Positions 46,902 to 57,794 of a DNA stretch of 64,000 nucleotides are shown here, one piece after another. The stretch is from Climacium dendroides. Taxonomy: Eukaryota; Streptophyta; Bryopsida; Hypnales; Climaciaceae. Position 1 is the first letter of the stretch, and each line of letters begins with the position of its first letter. Both the position numbers and the translations under genes were made by a program. The notes beneath the pieces are model-generated. The model was given only the letters and a program-made list of their open reading frames with translations. It was not told the origin of the DNA and did no database searches. The DNA lies in NCBI GenBank assembly GCA_950106755.1, contig OX467089.1, positions 6,512,501 through 6,576,500 on the forward strand, read 5' to 3'.

Positions 46902-48728
46902 TTACATGGTAACCTCGGGACTCAAGTCGTAGATAACCTTGGCTTTGTCGAAAGTGACGAGCTGGATGGGATCGCTCGTCTGCACAATGGTCACCACAAT
47001 GCTGTCCACGTAGTCATAGCCGAGCAGCTTTAGCTTAGGTCCGATCGCCATTCGCCAAATCCGCGGGGGATTGAACGTGGGCTGTCCAACCACAGGCAGG
47101 TAGTTATACGTCCCGGTAAATTCAGGGCACGTTGTACCGGCGTTTGACGCATTCGCAGTGGGAAAGAAGAGGTACGCCTTCCAGTGCACTTGCAAGGAGT
47201 CATCCGGAATGTGAATCCCCGAAAGCTCAAGGACCTCAACCCCCTTCTCCTGGCGCTTCCCGCGGTTCACTCTGAACGTAATGGGCGTCGAGCCCAGCAC
47301 GTCGGATTTTTTGTGCTTCTTAGTGTCCTTGATCAAGCTCTCAACTGCGGATTCCGAGAGAGGGCTACAAAACGCAATGGAATTCTCTCGCCCCTTCTCC
47401 ACACCGTTCGTAAGCCACGGCATCGGCAAGCTCTGATAATTGTACCTGCAAAACCCGATTTCGAAATCAGAAACGATACAATAATTGTAGCTTCGCAATG
47501 GTACAAGTTCAGCTCGAAATCACACAACTTTGGATTCTCAATGGTACAATTTCAGCTTCCTCATGGGGCAATTTCGAAAGAGTTCCAATTGGGCTAAGAG
47601 AAGAAGAATCCCTTACTTGAGCTTAGAAATGTCGAGACTCTGGGAGACGTTAACCCGCACCACATTCGCATTCTCATCATAATACACGAACTGCGAGTCT
47701 AAGAAAGCGGGATCCTTCGGGTACGTCCTCTCCCCACCCGGAATCGTTTGCCACACAACCCACATCCGGTCCACATTCGCGTGATGCGCATAAAAGATCG
47801 GATCGAACGCAGTGCGGTGGAAGTGACCCATATCATCATACTCAATGTACGGCGGCGGTGCGTACGGATCCCCCACCCACAGATGCACCGTCCCGTGCGG
47901 GAAATCCTCCAACGTCCCAGGCCCTTCGCCTCCCCAGTCACCGTATGTGTACGGCATTCCGTAGAACAAGCTCGTCGTGTTCGACCCGGTCACAAGCTGC
48001 GTGAACATCAGCCGAGTATTCTGAAGGCGAATGTGATCAGACGTCTTATTAGTACACCCCCCAACGGTATCCAAATCCACCAGGTACGGTGGAAATGAGC
48101 AATTGTTCCGAATCGGATCGTACAGAGGGGACGAGCTATCCGCGTACATCGCCGGCATCTCATCCGGGACTGGCGTCACGTCCTCGGAGTCGTCCCAGGC
48201 CCAGAACGGAAGCATGAACGAGTCGTCGTCGAGCAGCTTCGCTAGAATGCGTTCATGGAAGTACAAGAACATGCGGTGCCATGGGAGGAACAGCCAGCCG
48301 TTGTGAATCGCTAAGGCGTACTCCCATCCGGGGTAGTAGAGCGAGTAGTCGCAGTACAAGCAGTGGAGGTTCATCTGGTTCAACAGGGAGCGGGGGTCGG
48401 TGTCGGGAAGCTCACGCATAAGCTTGTAGCCCTTCTTTATCTTCTCGATGTAGTCGTCGCTCACTAAGTGAGCTGCGGGGCGAGTCCGCATGGGGAGGTC
48501 CGTCGGATACTCGAACTGGTAAACTGGCTGCCCTGTGTAAGGAGTGGGCATACAACACTTTTCAACGCTGTTGCACTGGGTGGGCAAGTCGGGGGCAGGA
48601 ATGGGACCCCCAATGACGCCTGCCGTCTGGGCGGCGACGTTTGGGACGAACACTATCAGCGACACTGCTAGGAGAAGCGCTATGCACTTCATCGCCGCCA
48701 TGGAAAGACTGAGACTGAGTGACCCCAT
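46902..48728 (-). CDS. PPO: polyphenol oxidase (catechol oxidase/tyrosinase type), secretory form, two exons
   Basis: This copper enzyme oxidises phenols and o-diphenols to quinones. Exon 1 is 48728-47617 and exon 2 is 47445-46902; the 171-bp GT-AG intron joins phase 2, giving 551 codons. Residues 1-34 form a signal peptide-like segment with the hydrophobic run CIALLLAVSLIVFVP, and N-glycosylation sequons follow (NCS, NKT, NTT, NVS). CuA ligands are H122 (in HCLYC), H142 and H151, with C126 placed for the thioether bridge. CuB ligands are H278, H282 and the HHANVDR motif (H315/H316). A PPO1_DWL-like segment (about 335-375) and a PPO1_KFDV-like C-terminal domain (about 420-548) complete the plant architecture. 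No stop or frameshift is present. No thylakoid-type Arg pair or bipartite transit peptide is seen, so a secreted or vacuolar location is likelier than the plastid lumen, as proposed for moss PPOs. Confidence 0.95.
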
Positions 48729-50764
48729 AACTCACAGTCCTAAGGGGAACTCTCCCAACTTTAAGTCACCCAAGGTCGAATTTCTGAACTTCTCGATGCT
48801 GAGTCGATACTCTACTCCCAGTCTGTGCAAGTACAATTCACGAATTAGTCGACATTCACATCACGGATGGACATCGATCACGAGCTAGTGTGACGGGACT
48901 CCTGGGCAGATTGTCGGTATCAAACTACAGAGCATTTAAATGGGAAGAACTGAAAGCAATTGCAACACTTTGTACAATTTCCATTCCGGAAACGGAGCAA
49001 CATACAAGTGGAAAGCGAGGTGTGCCCCATGTAGAGCTAAAGAAGCGCCATCAGCCGAATGGAATGGAATTCACAGAGTGACTAAGCGCATTGGAAACAG
49101 GGGGGTTTATAGTGCTCAACCGACCTGCGCTTCACGCTCGGCAATTATTGAGAACCTAGCTAGTCACCAATTGCAAAGAAATCATTTTTTAGAAGGAAAA
49201 GAAAGTAGTAAGTTAAGAAACACTAGCTCATACTCACTGCGAGGCAATTGTTCACGTGCTAGTGGGGCGGACCCCAGCTGATTGACTCGCCGGCTCCACG
49301 GAAATCCTCTGCTTCTTGACTATTGACCCAGTTCCCAAGGAAGCCCGGCGGATTACCAAGTGGTTTAAATATTTCACATGGCTGCAGAGCATATCAACGA
49401 TTTGTGGATAATTGTAGGAGACCGAGTAGCTGCAGTGAGCATCTGGATGTGTATGTATGTACAGTCGTCTTCATTCGTAGCGAATTCGCAGGACAGGCTG
49501 GAAGCTTTCAAGGGAGACGTACGTGGATCCTCCATGACGGAGGATGGAATCCGGAACCCTCGTGTTGTATTAGAATAATCAGAGTTGCAGAAGTTTTCAA
49601 TAAAAAAAACAGGACGGTGAATTTCACAGACGAAGTCATAGAAGCATTCTTCTCGTTCGCCGCATTACCAGCTCAAACGATCCGTCATTCATAGTCGAAT
49701 TGTGGATGCTGAATTAGCCATGAAGACAAATGATGGATACTCAAAAAGATTAAGAGTGCTAATCCTCAAGACTCTGTAGACAATTTGTGCAGCCAATTGA
49801 AGTTAAGTTTTTTTGGAGAAAGCAGAGCCGGAGTGGCATTATTGGACCGATGACTGTTGATTTTTGACTTCGCTCTGTGTCGTCTAGGATACTCGACCAG
49901 AATTGCAATTTCTGTAAGTCTGCAGTCGCCTCTTACTCGCTGTGCAGTTGGATCTCTGTCATAAAAACAGTATAAAAATTGTATATAAATCTGTTCCGAA
50001 CTGTTCCGAACTGTTCCGAACTGTTTAAATCTGTATAAGAAATTATGTTGTTGACCTATTTGATGATCATGTTTGAGTCAGAGCGCCAGAACGATGAGCC
50101 TAACGTCAGGCTTGCTAGTTACCGATATCCGATTTGCTATGTGCATGAGTGACCCGGCAGGTGAGGAGTGCCGGTGGAATTTTAATTTTTTTTCCAATGG
50201 ACAAATCGAAATGAACGCAATTGCCAGACAAGGGTTGTCCTTTTTCTTTCTAAAAATTGGACAGTAGGGTTGCTACAGACTCTGTCCCGTGGAAGAATAG
50301 CACCTACCGGTTTTGTCTCGCATCCTTCAATTGTGGAACCTGCCAGAGTCTAATATTCGTTGCAATTTAATGAAATCAGAAGAAAAAAAACTCTGCTCTT
50401 ACACCTGTCGATGTACTGTTAGGAATGGGTGGAACTTGGAACGTTTGCAGTATCGATAGCCGATATCTTTCTGACCGTTTAGAAGGTACCGGTGAGGCGG
50501 CTTTACATCGACAGTGAAGGTACGTTTACTTACATGTGAGCATGTTTGAAGAGTCCTTCTAAGATAGCCAGCTAATGCTACATTTCTAGGAGTCCTAAGA
50601 GACTAAAAAGAGCCTTCTTCTTAAAAAGAGCCTTTTTGCTAATCTTTACCAGTAATCTTTTTTCTTGGCTTATTTTTTTGTTTACTTGTTTGTGATGGCA
50701 AATGATCTTTGCAATTGCCAAAGGCATGCTTGATACTTTTGTAGAGCCCTTGTGGCTAGTAGGG
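48729..50764. other. PPO upstream region and following non-coding DNA
   Basis: The first few hundred bases are the PPO 5' flank. Open frames up to 123 codons (49323-49694) have no recognisable domain. A short tandem repeat of CTGTTCCGAA (three units plus a partial) sits at about 49990-50023. Confidence 0.4.
49106..49111 (-). promoter_or_regulatory. possible TATA box of the PPO gene
   Basis: TATAAA on the minus strand (in ACTATAAACC) lies 378 bases upstream of the PPO start codon. A 5' UTR of about 350 bases would follow. The match alone is weak evidence in AT-rich DNA, but the local composition here is balanced. Confidence 0.3.
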
Positions 50765-51349
50765 TTAATCCCTAAAGTCCCATTGTCCCTAAGGGGGACA
50801 AAATGGATTTTGGGCAAGCTTTTATGATCTCAATTTTTACTAAAACTTTTTGAAACTTTTTCATAAGATAGAAAAACTTAAGAGTTTTTTGGGAATATAA
50901 TTTTTATTTCAATCGGTGCCCGGGAGCAAAAGTTATGTCACAATAACTTCAAAATGGGGGAAACCGGGCAGCGAAAAAAATTCACAAAAAATTGAAATAA
51001 AATTTTTAATATTTTTTTCTTGTAGATTATATTTTTTGTAAATGGGAATCTTTGATTCATTCCATTTGGATTAGAGATGTAAAAGTTATGGAGCTTTTTG
51101 TTTTGCGGGGCAATCAAAGCAACTTCTTGAAAAAAAAATTCTTTCACTTTGAATGCTAATATCTTTCAATCTATACAGTCAAAAATCACAAAAAAAATCA
51201 TCACACGAGTAAAGACAAGTGTAGAACAAGATCCTACAGTTAGATTCTAAAAATACTTTTTTAAATTTATTTTGTAGGTGATTGTAGTAGAAGTGGTAGT
51301 TTTGAGTGGTTTTGACAAAAAAAAATGGCCATGGGACTTTATGGGTTAA
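50765..51349. mobile_element. TTAA-type TIR element (family 1), copy a, 585 bp
   Basis: The ends are TTAATCCCTAAAGTCCCA and, reverse-complemented, TTAACCCATAAAGTCCCA. TTAA occurs at both borders. Internal sequence (for example ATGATCTCAATTTT and TTCATTCCATTTGGA) is shared with the neighbouring copy at 51467-52027. There is no coding potential. Confidence 0.7.
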
Positions 51350-51466
51350 ATTTCATACATTGTGATGTAATAATAGTTGTGGCAATGTCATACGGCACAC
51401 TACACTTCAAAATTGTATACTTTATATGCTAATTATATCAATATTTTTTTTTTATTAAGAATGAGA

Positions 51467-52027
51467 TTAACCCCTAAAATCCCAAAATAAGTTCTTATGG
51501 GGGACTCTTGGGATTTCGGGTAGGTTCCTATGATCTCAATTTTGACATAATGTTTTGAAACTTTTTTTGAAAATAAGAAATCAGATTAGTTTTTTAGGAA
51601 TATTATTTTATTTCAATTGGTGCTCGGAAACAAAAGTTATGCCACCATAAGTCCAAAAAGCAACTCAAGGGTCAGCCCCAAAAAATCACAAAAAGTTAAA
51701 TTTTTTCTTAAAGATAATATTTTTGTTTAAATTTGAAGCTTTGATTCATTCCATTTGGACTAGTGATGAGAAAGTTATGGACAATCTTAGTTTTCAAGCA
51801 ATCTAAGCATCTTCCTTAAAAAAAATTTGAGTTCATCACTTTAAATGCAAATATCTTGCAATTTAGAAGGTTAAATTTTTTCTATACATTCTTATACTAG
51901 TGTAATACAAGATCTTATGGTTAGATGTATTAAAAAAAATTAATTTAAAGTTTTTTGCTCTTTGCAATAGAAATGATAATTTTGAGTGGATTTTGATGAA
52001 AAAAGGCCTTGGGACTTTAGGAGTTAA
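51467..52027. mobile_element. TTAA-type TIR element (family 1), copy b, 561 bp
   Basis: The ends are TTAACCCCTAAAATCCCA and, reverse-complemented, TTAACTCCTAAAGTCCCA. It has the same orientation as copy a and lies 117 bp downstream of it, with colinear internal similarity throughout. There is no coding potential. Confidence 0.7.
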
Positions 52028-52134
52028 AAACTATCATTGCCATGGCCCAAAGGTTTTATCAATAGAGTTGTAAAAATGTGTCTCTATAGTAGTTTTCATT
52101 AAAATGACAAATATTCTATGACTTTGACATCCCT

Positions 52135-52194
52135 AGTTCAGACCGGGCGGTTTGAAATCTAGTACTCTAATAGATTTCAGACCCAGTCTGAACT
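52135..52194. repeat. imperfect hairpin of 60 bp
   Basis: Left arm 52135-52160 (AGTTCAGAC...GAAATCT) pairs with right arm 52172-52194 (AGATTTC...GTCTGAACT) around an 11-base loop, with a mismatched centre. It could be a MITE relic or a transcribed hairpin. Confidence 0.5.
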
Positions 52195-52451
52195 GTGGGG
52201 AATGACACATTGTGAAAATGGCGCATGGAATATCGCCATTTTAATGAAATTTCCCATCTAGCTAATTTGTTACTTACAACCTCTACTAACCATTTGTCTA
52301 ATATGGGATACGATACATAAGTTTCATAAATAATTGATTAGGGAAAAGTCTGAACATGTCTAAAATATGAAAAAAAAAATTCATCGTTGCTATTCTAAAA
52401 ATATCCAAAAACTATTCTTGAGGAAATTTAGGCAAACAGACGCATTTACAC

Positions 52452-53081
52452 ATGAAAACAGTAGAAAACAGTATTGCGATGAGGGCTGTTGAAAAATTGG
52501 GAAGATCAACGTGCCGAAAGTCAAGAAACTCTAAAAATTTTAAGCTGTTGAATTGTCCAAATCCCAAACTTAAATTATTTCATCAGCCAGACGCCGAATT
52601 TGAAGGTACGGTCCGTCATTTCAACTCCGATCTCAAATTTTTCAAAGTTGATAAAATAAACAACACGTTCCTCCGTGTTTCCAGAGCGAGAGAAACCGCC
52701 TTCCCCAAGTTCCGCAAGCTCCCATTTTTGTTTTCTTCCCCCTCCGAGGCACGCTTCCGACCCACTCGGGACGGATACCTCGAAACGCCCCGACAGACCC
52801 AAGTCGTCCGGACTCACCGGAGCCTAGCTGGAGGAGGGGCGGTGCCGTACCGGATACCCGTCCTCTGCAATCTGGTTATACGCTCCTGCAAGGCAACCAC
52901 TGGGTACGCAATAACGCATCATCTGCCTGTCCGGTTCCCAGACCCTTACGATCATCCATACTTACGGCTCCAGTTTCAAAACAAAAGCTCCTGGTTCCTG
53001 AACCTCAGACTGTCTCGAACCCCTACACGTTCAATCCTCTGCCTTTTCATCGCAAAGGTACCGTACGTACAAACTAGCTGA
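52452..53081 (+). CDS. hypothetical 209-codon open frame in a GC-rich island
   Basis: This is the longest open frame outside the recognised genes and elements. The product is basic, rich in Arg, Pro and Ser, and has no domain I recognise. The region from 52590 to 53060 is richer in GC than the flanking DNA. A GT near 53060 (AAAG|GTACCG) could be a splice donor, but I found no credible second exon. It may equally be a promoter or 5' UTR island. Treat it as tentative. Confidence 0.2.
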   Translation: MKTVENSIAMRAVEKLGRSTCRKSRNSKNFKLLNCPNPKLKLFHQPDAEFEGTVRHFNSDLKFFKVDKINNTFLRVSRARETAFPKFRKLPFLFSSPSEARFRPTRDGYLETPRQTQVVRTHRSLAGGGAVPYRIPVLCNLVIRSCKATTGYAITHHLPVRFPDPYDHPYLRLQFQNKSSWFLNLRLSRTPTRSILCLFIAKVPYVQTS

Positions 53082-54560
53082 GTTCTATCCAATTTTTTTT
53101 TTTTTTTTATGTGTTGGGTTCCACTAGCTACCAACATCGGATCCATCAAATTCCAATTGATGCTTAACTTAACACAACACAGCAGGGTAGTCTACGTACC
53201 TTACAGCACCCCCAGTCATGCCAAAACTGATCTCGGACATTCGCGACAGTACTTTTCATCGATCCCTGCACACAACTTAACTTGGGTATCCGTCTAACTG
53301 CATCAACGGAATCCCAGGCAATCTCTTTTTGAACTCTCATTAGGTTACTAAAGTTTAGGAGACCGACTGACGAGGCCCACAAGGCCGCCACTGTAGACCT
53401 GTAGACTTGGAGTAGTGTAGTAATGAATGACAGGTGCCACGGACGAATCTAGTTGACGTAATAATACTGACGGAACTGGGCAAAGTGGGGAACATTTACG
53501 GCGTCCTCAGTGTGGCAGGGATTTCTACCCAGAGGACTGGGGCTCTGCCACCTTGACTTTCGCATACTGAACTCCAGTCTCAGTCTTGTAAGTTAGCTTG
53601 TTTTCTACGTCAGTCGTTCGCCAATACCGGTATAATAAGTCTACAGGGTTTCCTGTAGGTTGACTTGTGGACCGGAAGTTGACGCCGTGGAAGGAATTTG
53701 CCAATCCAGTTGATTTTATTTAGTGGGTTTGTTAAATTTTTGTAACGCTGATTTCCCTTGCAATGTGGCGACCATGCTCAGGCCACGTGCGGGGAGGAAG
53801 AGTCGACGTGAGGCGTGGTGCAGGTGTCAACGTCGCGCCGTCGGATGCTGTCATCGCTTACTCACTTTTGAGGCTCCTTCAACCTCGAAACGTCATACGG
53901 GAAGGTGAACGCACCCGCTTCAATGTAAGCAACTCAGCATAGTTAGAGACTCTTTTTTTTCTCAAAATGATATTTTTATCGTATTAGCAAGTGAAAATCA
54001 TGCATATTAAAAAAAGAAAATAGATCTTTCAAAGATGGTATGTAATTTCAAGTGACGGCTCCATGGACCATTGAAATTGTCACATAGGTGGACCCTAAAT
54101 CGAAATATGCAAAAATTAGTAGTCATCGAATCAAAGTTAAATATGTGTTACGCATTTGGAGGATACATTAATGAAAGTCTAGGGACACATTTAGTGGCAG
54201 TCTAGGGTACAAGAATGGGAACAACAATGCTTATTGGGTGCCTTCACCTTACTATTTTGAAGAATGTTTTGAGATTTGTATACAATGCATTTTGATCCCC
54301 TTTGTAGTGATTGAATTGCTATAAAGTCTATGAAATGTGATATTTGCAGATTTTTTACTTTTGGATGTTTGAACTAGCTTTAGTCGTTGTCCATTAAGTT
54401 GTGGAGAGCAAATCTCAAATTTAATTTGGGACAAGTATATTTGAAAACCTTGGATTTATTTTAGGACAGACATAGTATCATTTTTTAGTGCAATTTGTTG
54501 GAATGGATTTGAAATGAAGTTATCTTCACATGGTGATTTTTTGAAATTTTTGTGTTCTTG
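53082..54560. other. interval with no supported gene
   Basis: Composition stays mixed to about 53930 and then becomes AT-rich. Short frames on both strands have no recognisable content. Confidence 0.35.
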
Positions 54561-54900
54561 AACCCCTTAAAGGACCAAGGAACCCACTTTGGGCTTTTTG
54601 CGAACTTAATTAGGCTCTATTGATTTCATAATTTGGAATTTCTACATGAAATTTTAATGATGGATGCTACTCATTATAATTTGTGTATGAAGCTTTGTTT
54701 TAGGTCATTCCATTAAATGTTGCAAAAGTTAGAAACGTTAAATGTTTCATTAAATGTTCCAATGTCAAAATGGGGAGCTAAAAATACATTCTAGAAAATA
54801 TAAAATTATTTTTTGAAAATTATATAGATTGATAATTATTAAAAAAAATTTAACCATTCAATTATGAATAATGAGGTAAAAGTTAGGAAGAGTTTTATTT
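54561..54900 (+). mobile_element. TTAA-type TIR element (family 3), degraded copy
   Basis: From AACCCCTTAAAGGACCAAGG the sequence follows the copy at 10990-11309 (CTTTGGGCTTTTTG, TTCATAATTTGGA, AAAAGTTAGAA) with many changes. A matching right end is not visible, so the end is approximate. The following interval to 55781 is AT-rich without a supported gene. Confidence 0.5.
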
Positions 54901-55781
54901 TGTGGGCAATGAAGGTAGAAAAATCATACAAAGTTGTCTTTTAACATTTTTAGTGGATTTTCCATTTTCTTGTGCAGGAAAGTCAAAAAAATATCACAAG
55001 GAAGGAATGTCCAATAGCATTCATTGGACATAAAATCAAGCAACTCTTTCCAAAAGATCAAATTAAAGGATATTTTTTTTATCTACCTAGAGGCTTCTCT
55101 AAAATCACCCAAAGGATTCAAAACCTTTGCTCACACATTTTAGGATTAAAGATTCCAATACAACATTAATCCCTACATAATTGGGGGTATTTTTCACAAT
55201 AAATACCCCAAATTGTCATTTTCTATTGCATTGAGTATAGTTGAATATAAAAACATGTTTCAAAATTTTTACCATACAAATTTGTATTTGACTTCCCTAT
55301 GAATTTGTGGAAAAACTTTTAGCCATTTGACTGCCTAGATTGTGAGATTTTCATGTTTGAATTTTTTAAAAAGAAATTTTGGGTAACATTGTTAGAGTGT
55401 GAATACAAAGACGTGAGCCTACAAGCTTTGAATCTAGTTGTACCTACAACCATTTAAAGGTGTTTATAACATATGTACCTATAACATAGACACCTAAATC
55501 ATAGAAGGTGTTTATAATATAGACTCATGGGCTTGTAGATTCTATGCTCATGTGCTAACACTCTCCCTAACAATATCATGAATATATTATTCATCAAAAA
55601 ATTAGAGTTTTAAAAAACTCCATTTGAAGAGACACAAGAGATGATGTGGAATAAATATGATTTTTTGAGAGGCCAACAAGTATACCACATTTGTAATCAA
55701 TCAATACAATAGGAAAATGTTGGCATAGATTTTTGGATGTTTGATATTTATATCACATCTTCATCACAACAATTAAATGCC

Positions 55782-56759
55782 TTAACCCCTCACCGCCCAA
55801 GGGGACCAAAAGTGTCCTCACATAGTCTAGCAGTCAACTTTAAAGTGCTGTAACTTTTGCATCCAATGTCTAAATTCAATAAAACTTGTTGGGAAAGTTG
55901 CGCATAATAGTCTATTTTTGTGGTAAAAATTTAATATCTATCTAAAATGTAATGAGTTTTTGAAAGCCATTCAAAGTTCATAGGTTCAATTTGATTTCAC
56001 CACATTGCAATGAGATGGCTGCAACTTCGAGGGCTTGTATCTTTTTCATCAAATGTTAGTTTTCACTAAAATTTGTTTGGTTTTATTCCCCATAAAGTCT
56101 ACTTATTGAAATAAAAATTTCATGTCAATCCAAGTTGTTTTGAATGCTTGGGAGCAATTCGAAGTTCAAAATCTAGACATTTTTGCATTACAGTGAACTT
56201 CAACGGCTTATAACTTCTTTAGACAAGGTTTGTTTTCAATAATTAATATTGGAAAAGTTGCGCATACTAGTCTAGTTCTTGTGGTAAAAATTTGATATCA
56301 ATACAAGAAGTTATGATTGATTGAGAAGCATTTTAGTAGAGGTAGGTTCAACCGTAGATGTGATTTTTTGCTACTTTTTTCACTGTCTTTTGACATTTCA
56401 AAACAATTTTGCAAACGCAATGAGTCAATTGAATGATTTTTTTTCCACCAAAGTGTTTGTCATTTGATTTCAAATCACTTTGTAGTTTAAAGTTTTTTCA
56501 TTTGAGTAGGTTTAGAATCAAATTTCACCTCCAAATGTGTTTTTAGGAAAATTTCAGCATCTTTTGTCAACTCTAAAATATTATAATCTTTCAATCTATA
56601 CGGTCAAATGACCCCAACTTTGATTTACACCATCTACAACATGCACACTACAAGATTGTACGGTTGAGATTTTCATAACTTACTCACATTTAGACTTATA
56701 ACACTCGAAAAGCAAGGTTGTTTTTTGACATGGTTAGGCCTTGGGCGGTGAGGGGTTAA
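55782..56759. mobile_element. TTAA-type TIR element (family 2), 978 bp, perfect terminal repeats
   Basis: The ends TTAACCCCTCACCGCCCAAG are perfect inverted repeats of each other, extending at least 21 bp. Internally, GGAAAGTTGCGCATA plus about 40 following bases occurs twice (near 55890 and 56250) and a third related block lies near 56070, so the inside is built of diverged direct repeats. There is no coding potential. Confidence 0.8.
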
Positions 56760-57230
56760 ATCCATCAATGTAATATTACTCCAACTTTCGTTTAAGTTAT
56801 TACCGAAGTTATTTTTCAATCAATTTGTTGCTAAAAAAAGCAATTAGTAATTGTTGCTTAATTGGCATCATTTATGCCAACATGACATGATTAAATTACA
56901 AGAAGAATATGCTTATTTTATTTATGAGTTTTTATTTGGTAATTTTGAAGCCTAAAATTTACTATATAGGTTATTTCATAAAAAATCTTATCTTATTTTG
57001 GGTCTACCGCTTTTCTTTGGATATCAAATTTATTAGCTAGTACCACATGGTGTATCTCATGTTGCTTTGTGAATGTTCTAATGTAAACAATAGCAATTGT
57101 AGATCATATATAAAAATGTTCTTCTTGAATGAATGCATGCTTGTAATAGCCACTTCATATTATGTCCCAAGCCCCATGGAATTCTCAATATCTAATTGTT
57201 GTAAAGTTGAAAATTGGGACTCAGGGCTTC
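56760..57230. other. AT-rich interval
   Basis: I see no gene in it. Its right end supplies the left AGGGCTTC target-site copy of the next element. Confidence 0.4.
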
Positions 57231-57794
57231 CTCGGGGGGACACTTAGTTCTACTACAACAAATCATGTGCGAACAAGTGATTTCTAATAAACTATAATTT
57301 TAACTTCAAATTTTAAGCATTGTTTACTAATGACTATAGAATTCTATTCCCAAAATTTCAAACTCAAATAAATTATGGAATGATTTCTAGAAGAGGTTAA
57401 AAATCCACCAAAATGGCATGTTTTTTTAACTCAAATATTTTTAGAGAACACATTTAGATGACCACTGCATCAATATTCAGCTCAAAATGAGCTTTCAATA
57501 GAGAGTTATTTTTAGGAATTTTTTGTTCATTTTTTAGACAATTTTTTCTTATATAATATAGGGGTGTGAAAGTTATTTTTCAGTTCTACAGTGTATCTTT
57601 TTACTTCAAAAATTTGTAACTAATTATTATTAACAAATAAAAATATCAATAATTCAAAACATAAACTTTCAAAGTAGGAAAATCTATTCATATTTTTTTC
57701 ACTTAATTTTATTTAAAATTCAAAAAGCGTATAGGGGGGCCAAAGTTTTGTACACACGTGGTTTTTAATGGATACTCTAAGTGACCCCCCCAAG
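57231..57794. mobile_element. non-autonomous TIR element, copy 2 (564 bp), perfect 8-bp target duplication
   Basis: It starts CTCGGGGGGACACTTAG and ends, reverse-complemented, CTTGGGGGGGTCACTTAG. AGGGCTTC flanks it directly on both sides (57223-57230 and 57795-57802). It aligns end to end with 7753-8315. There is no coding potential. Confidence 0.85.

Noticed and set aside
47699..48888. Several open frames overlapping the PPO gene on both strands
   Set aside because: They lie opposite or out of frame to a clearly homologous, intact PPO coding sequence and show no domain of their own.
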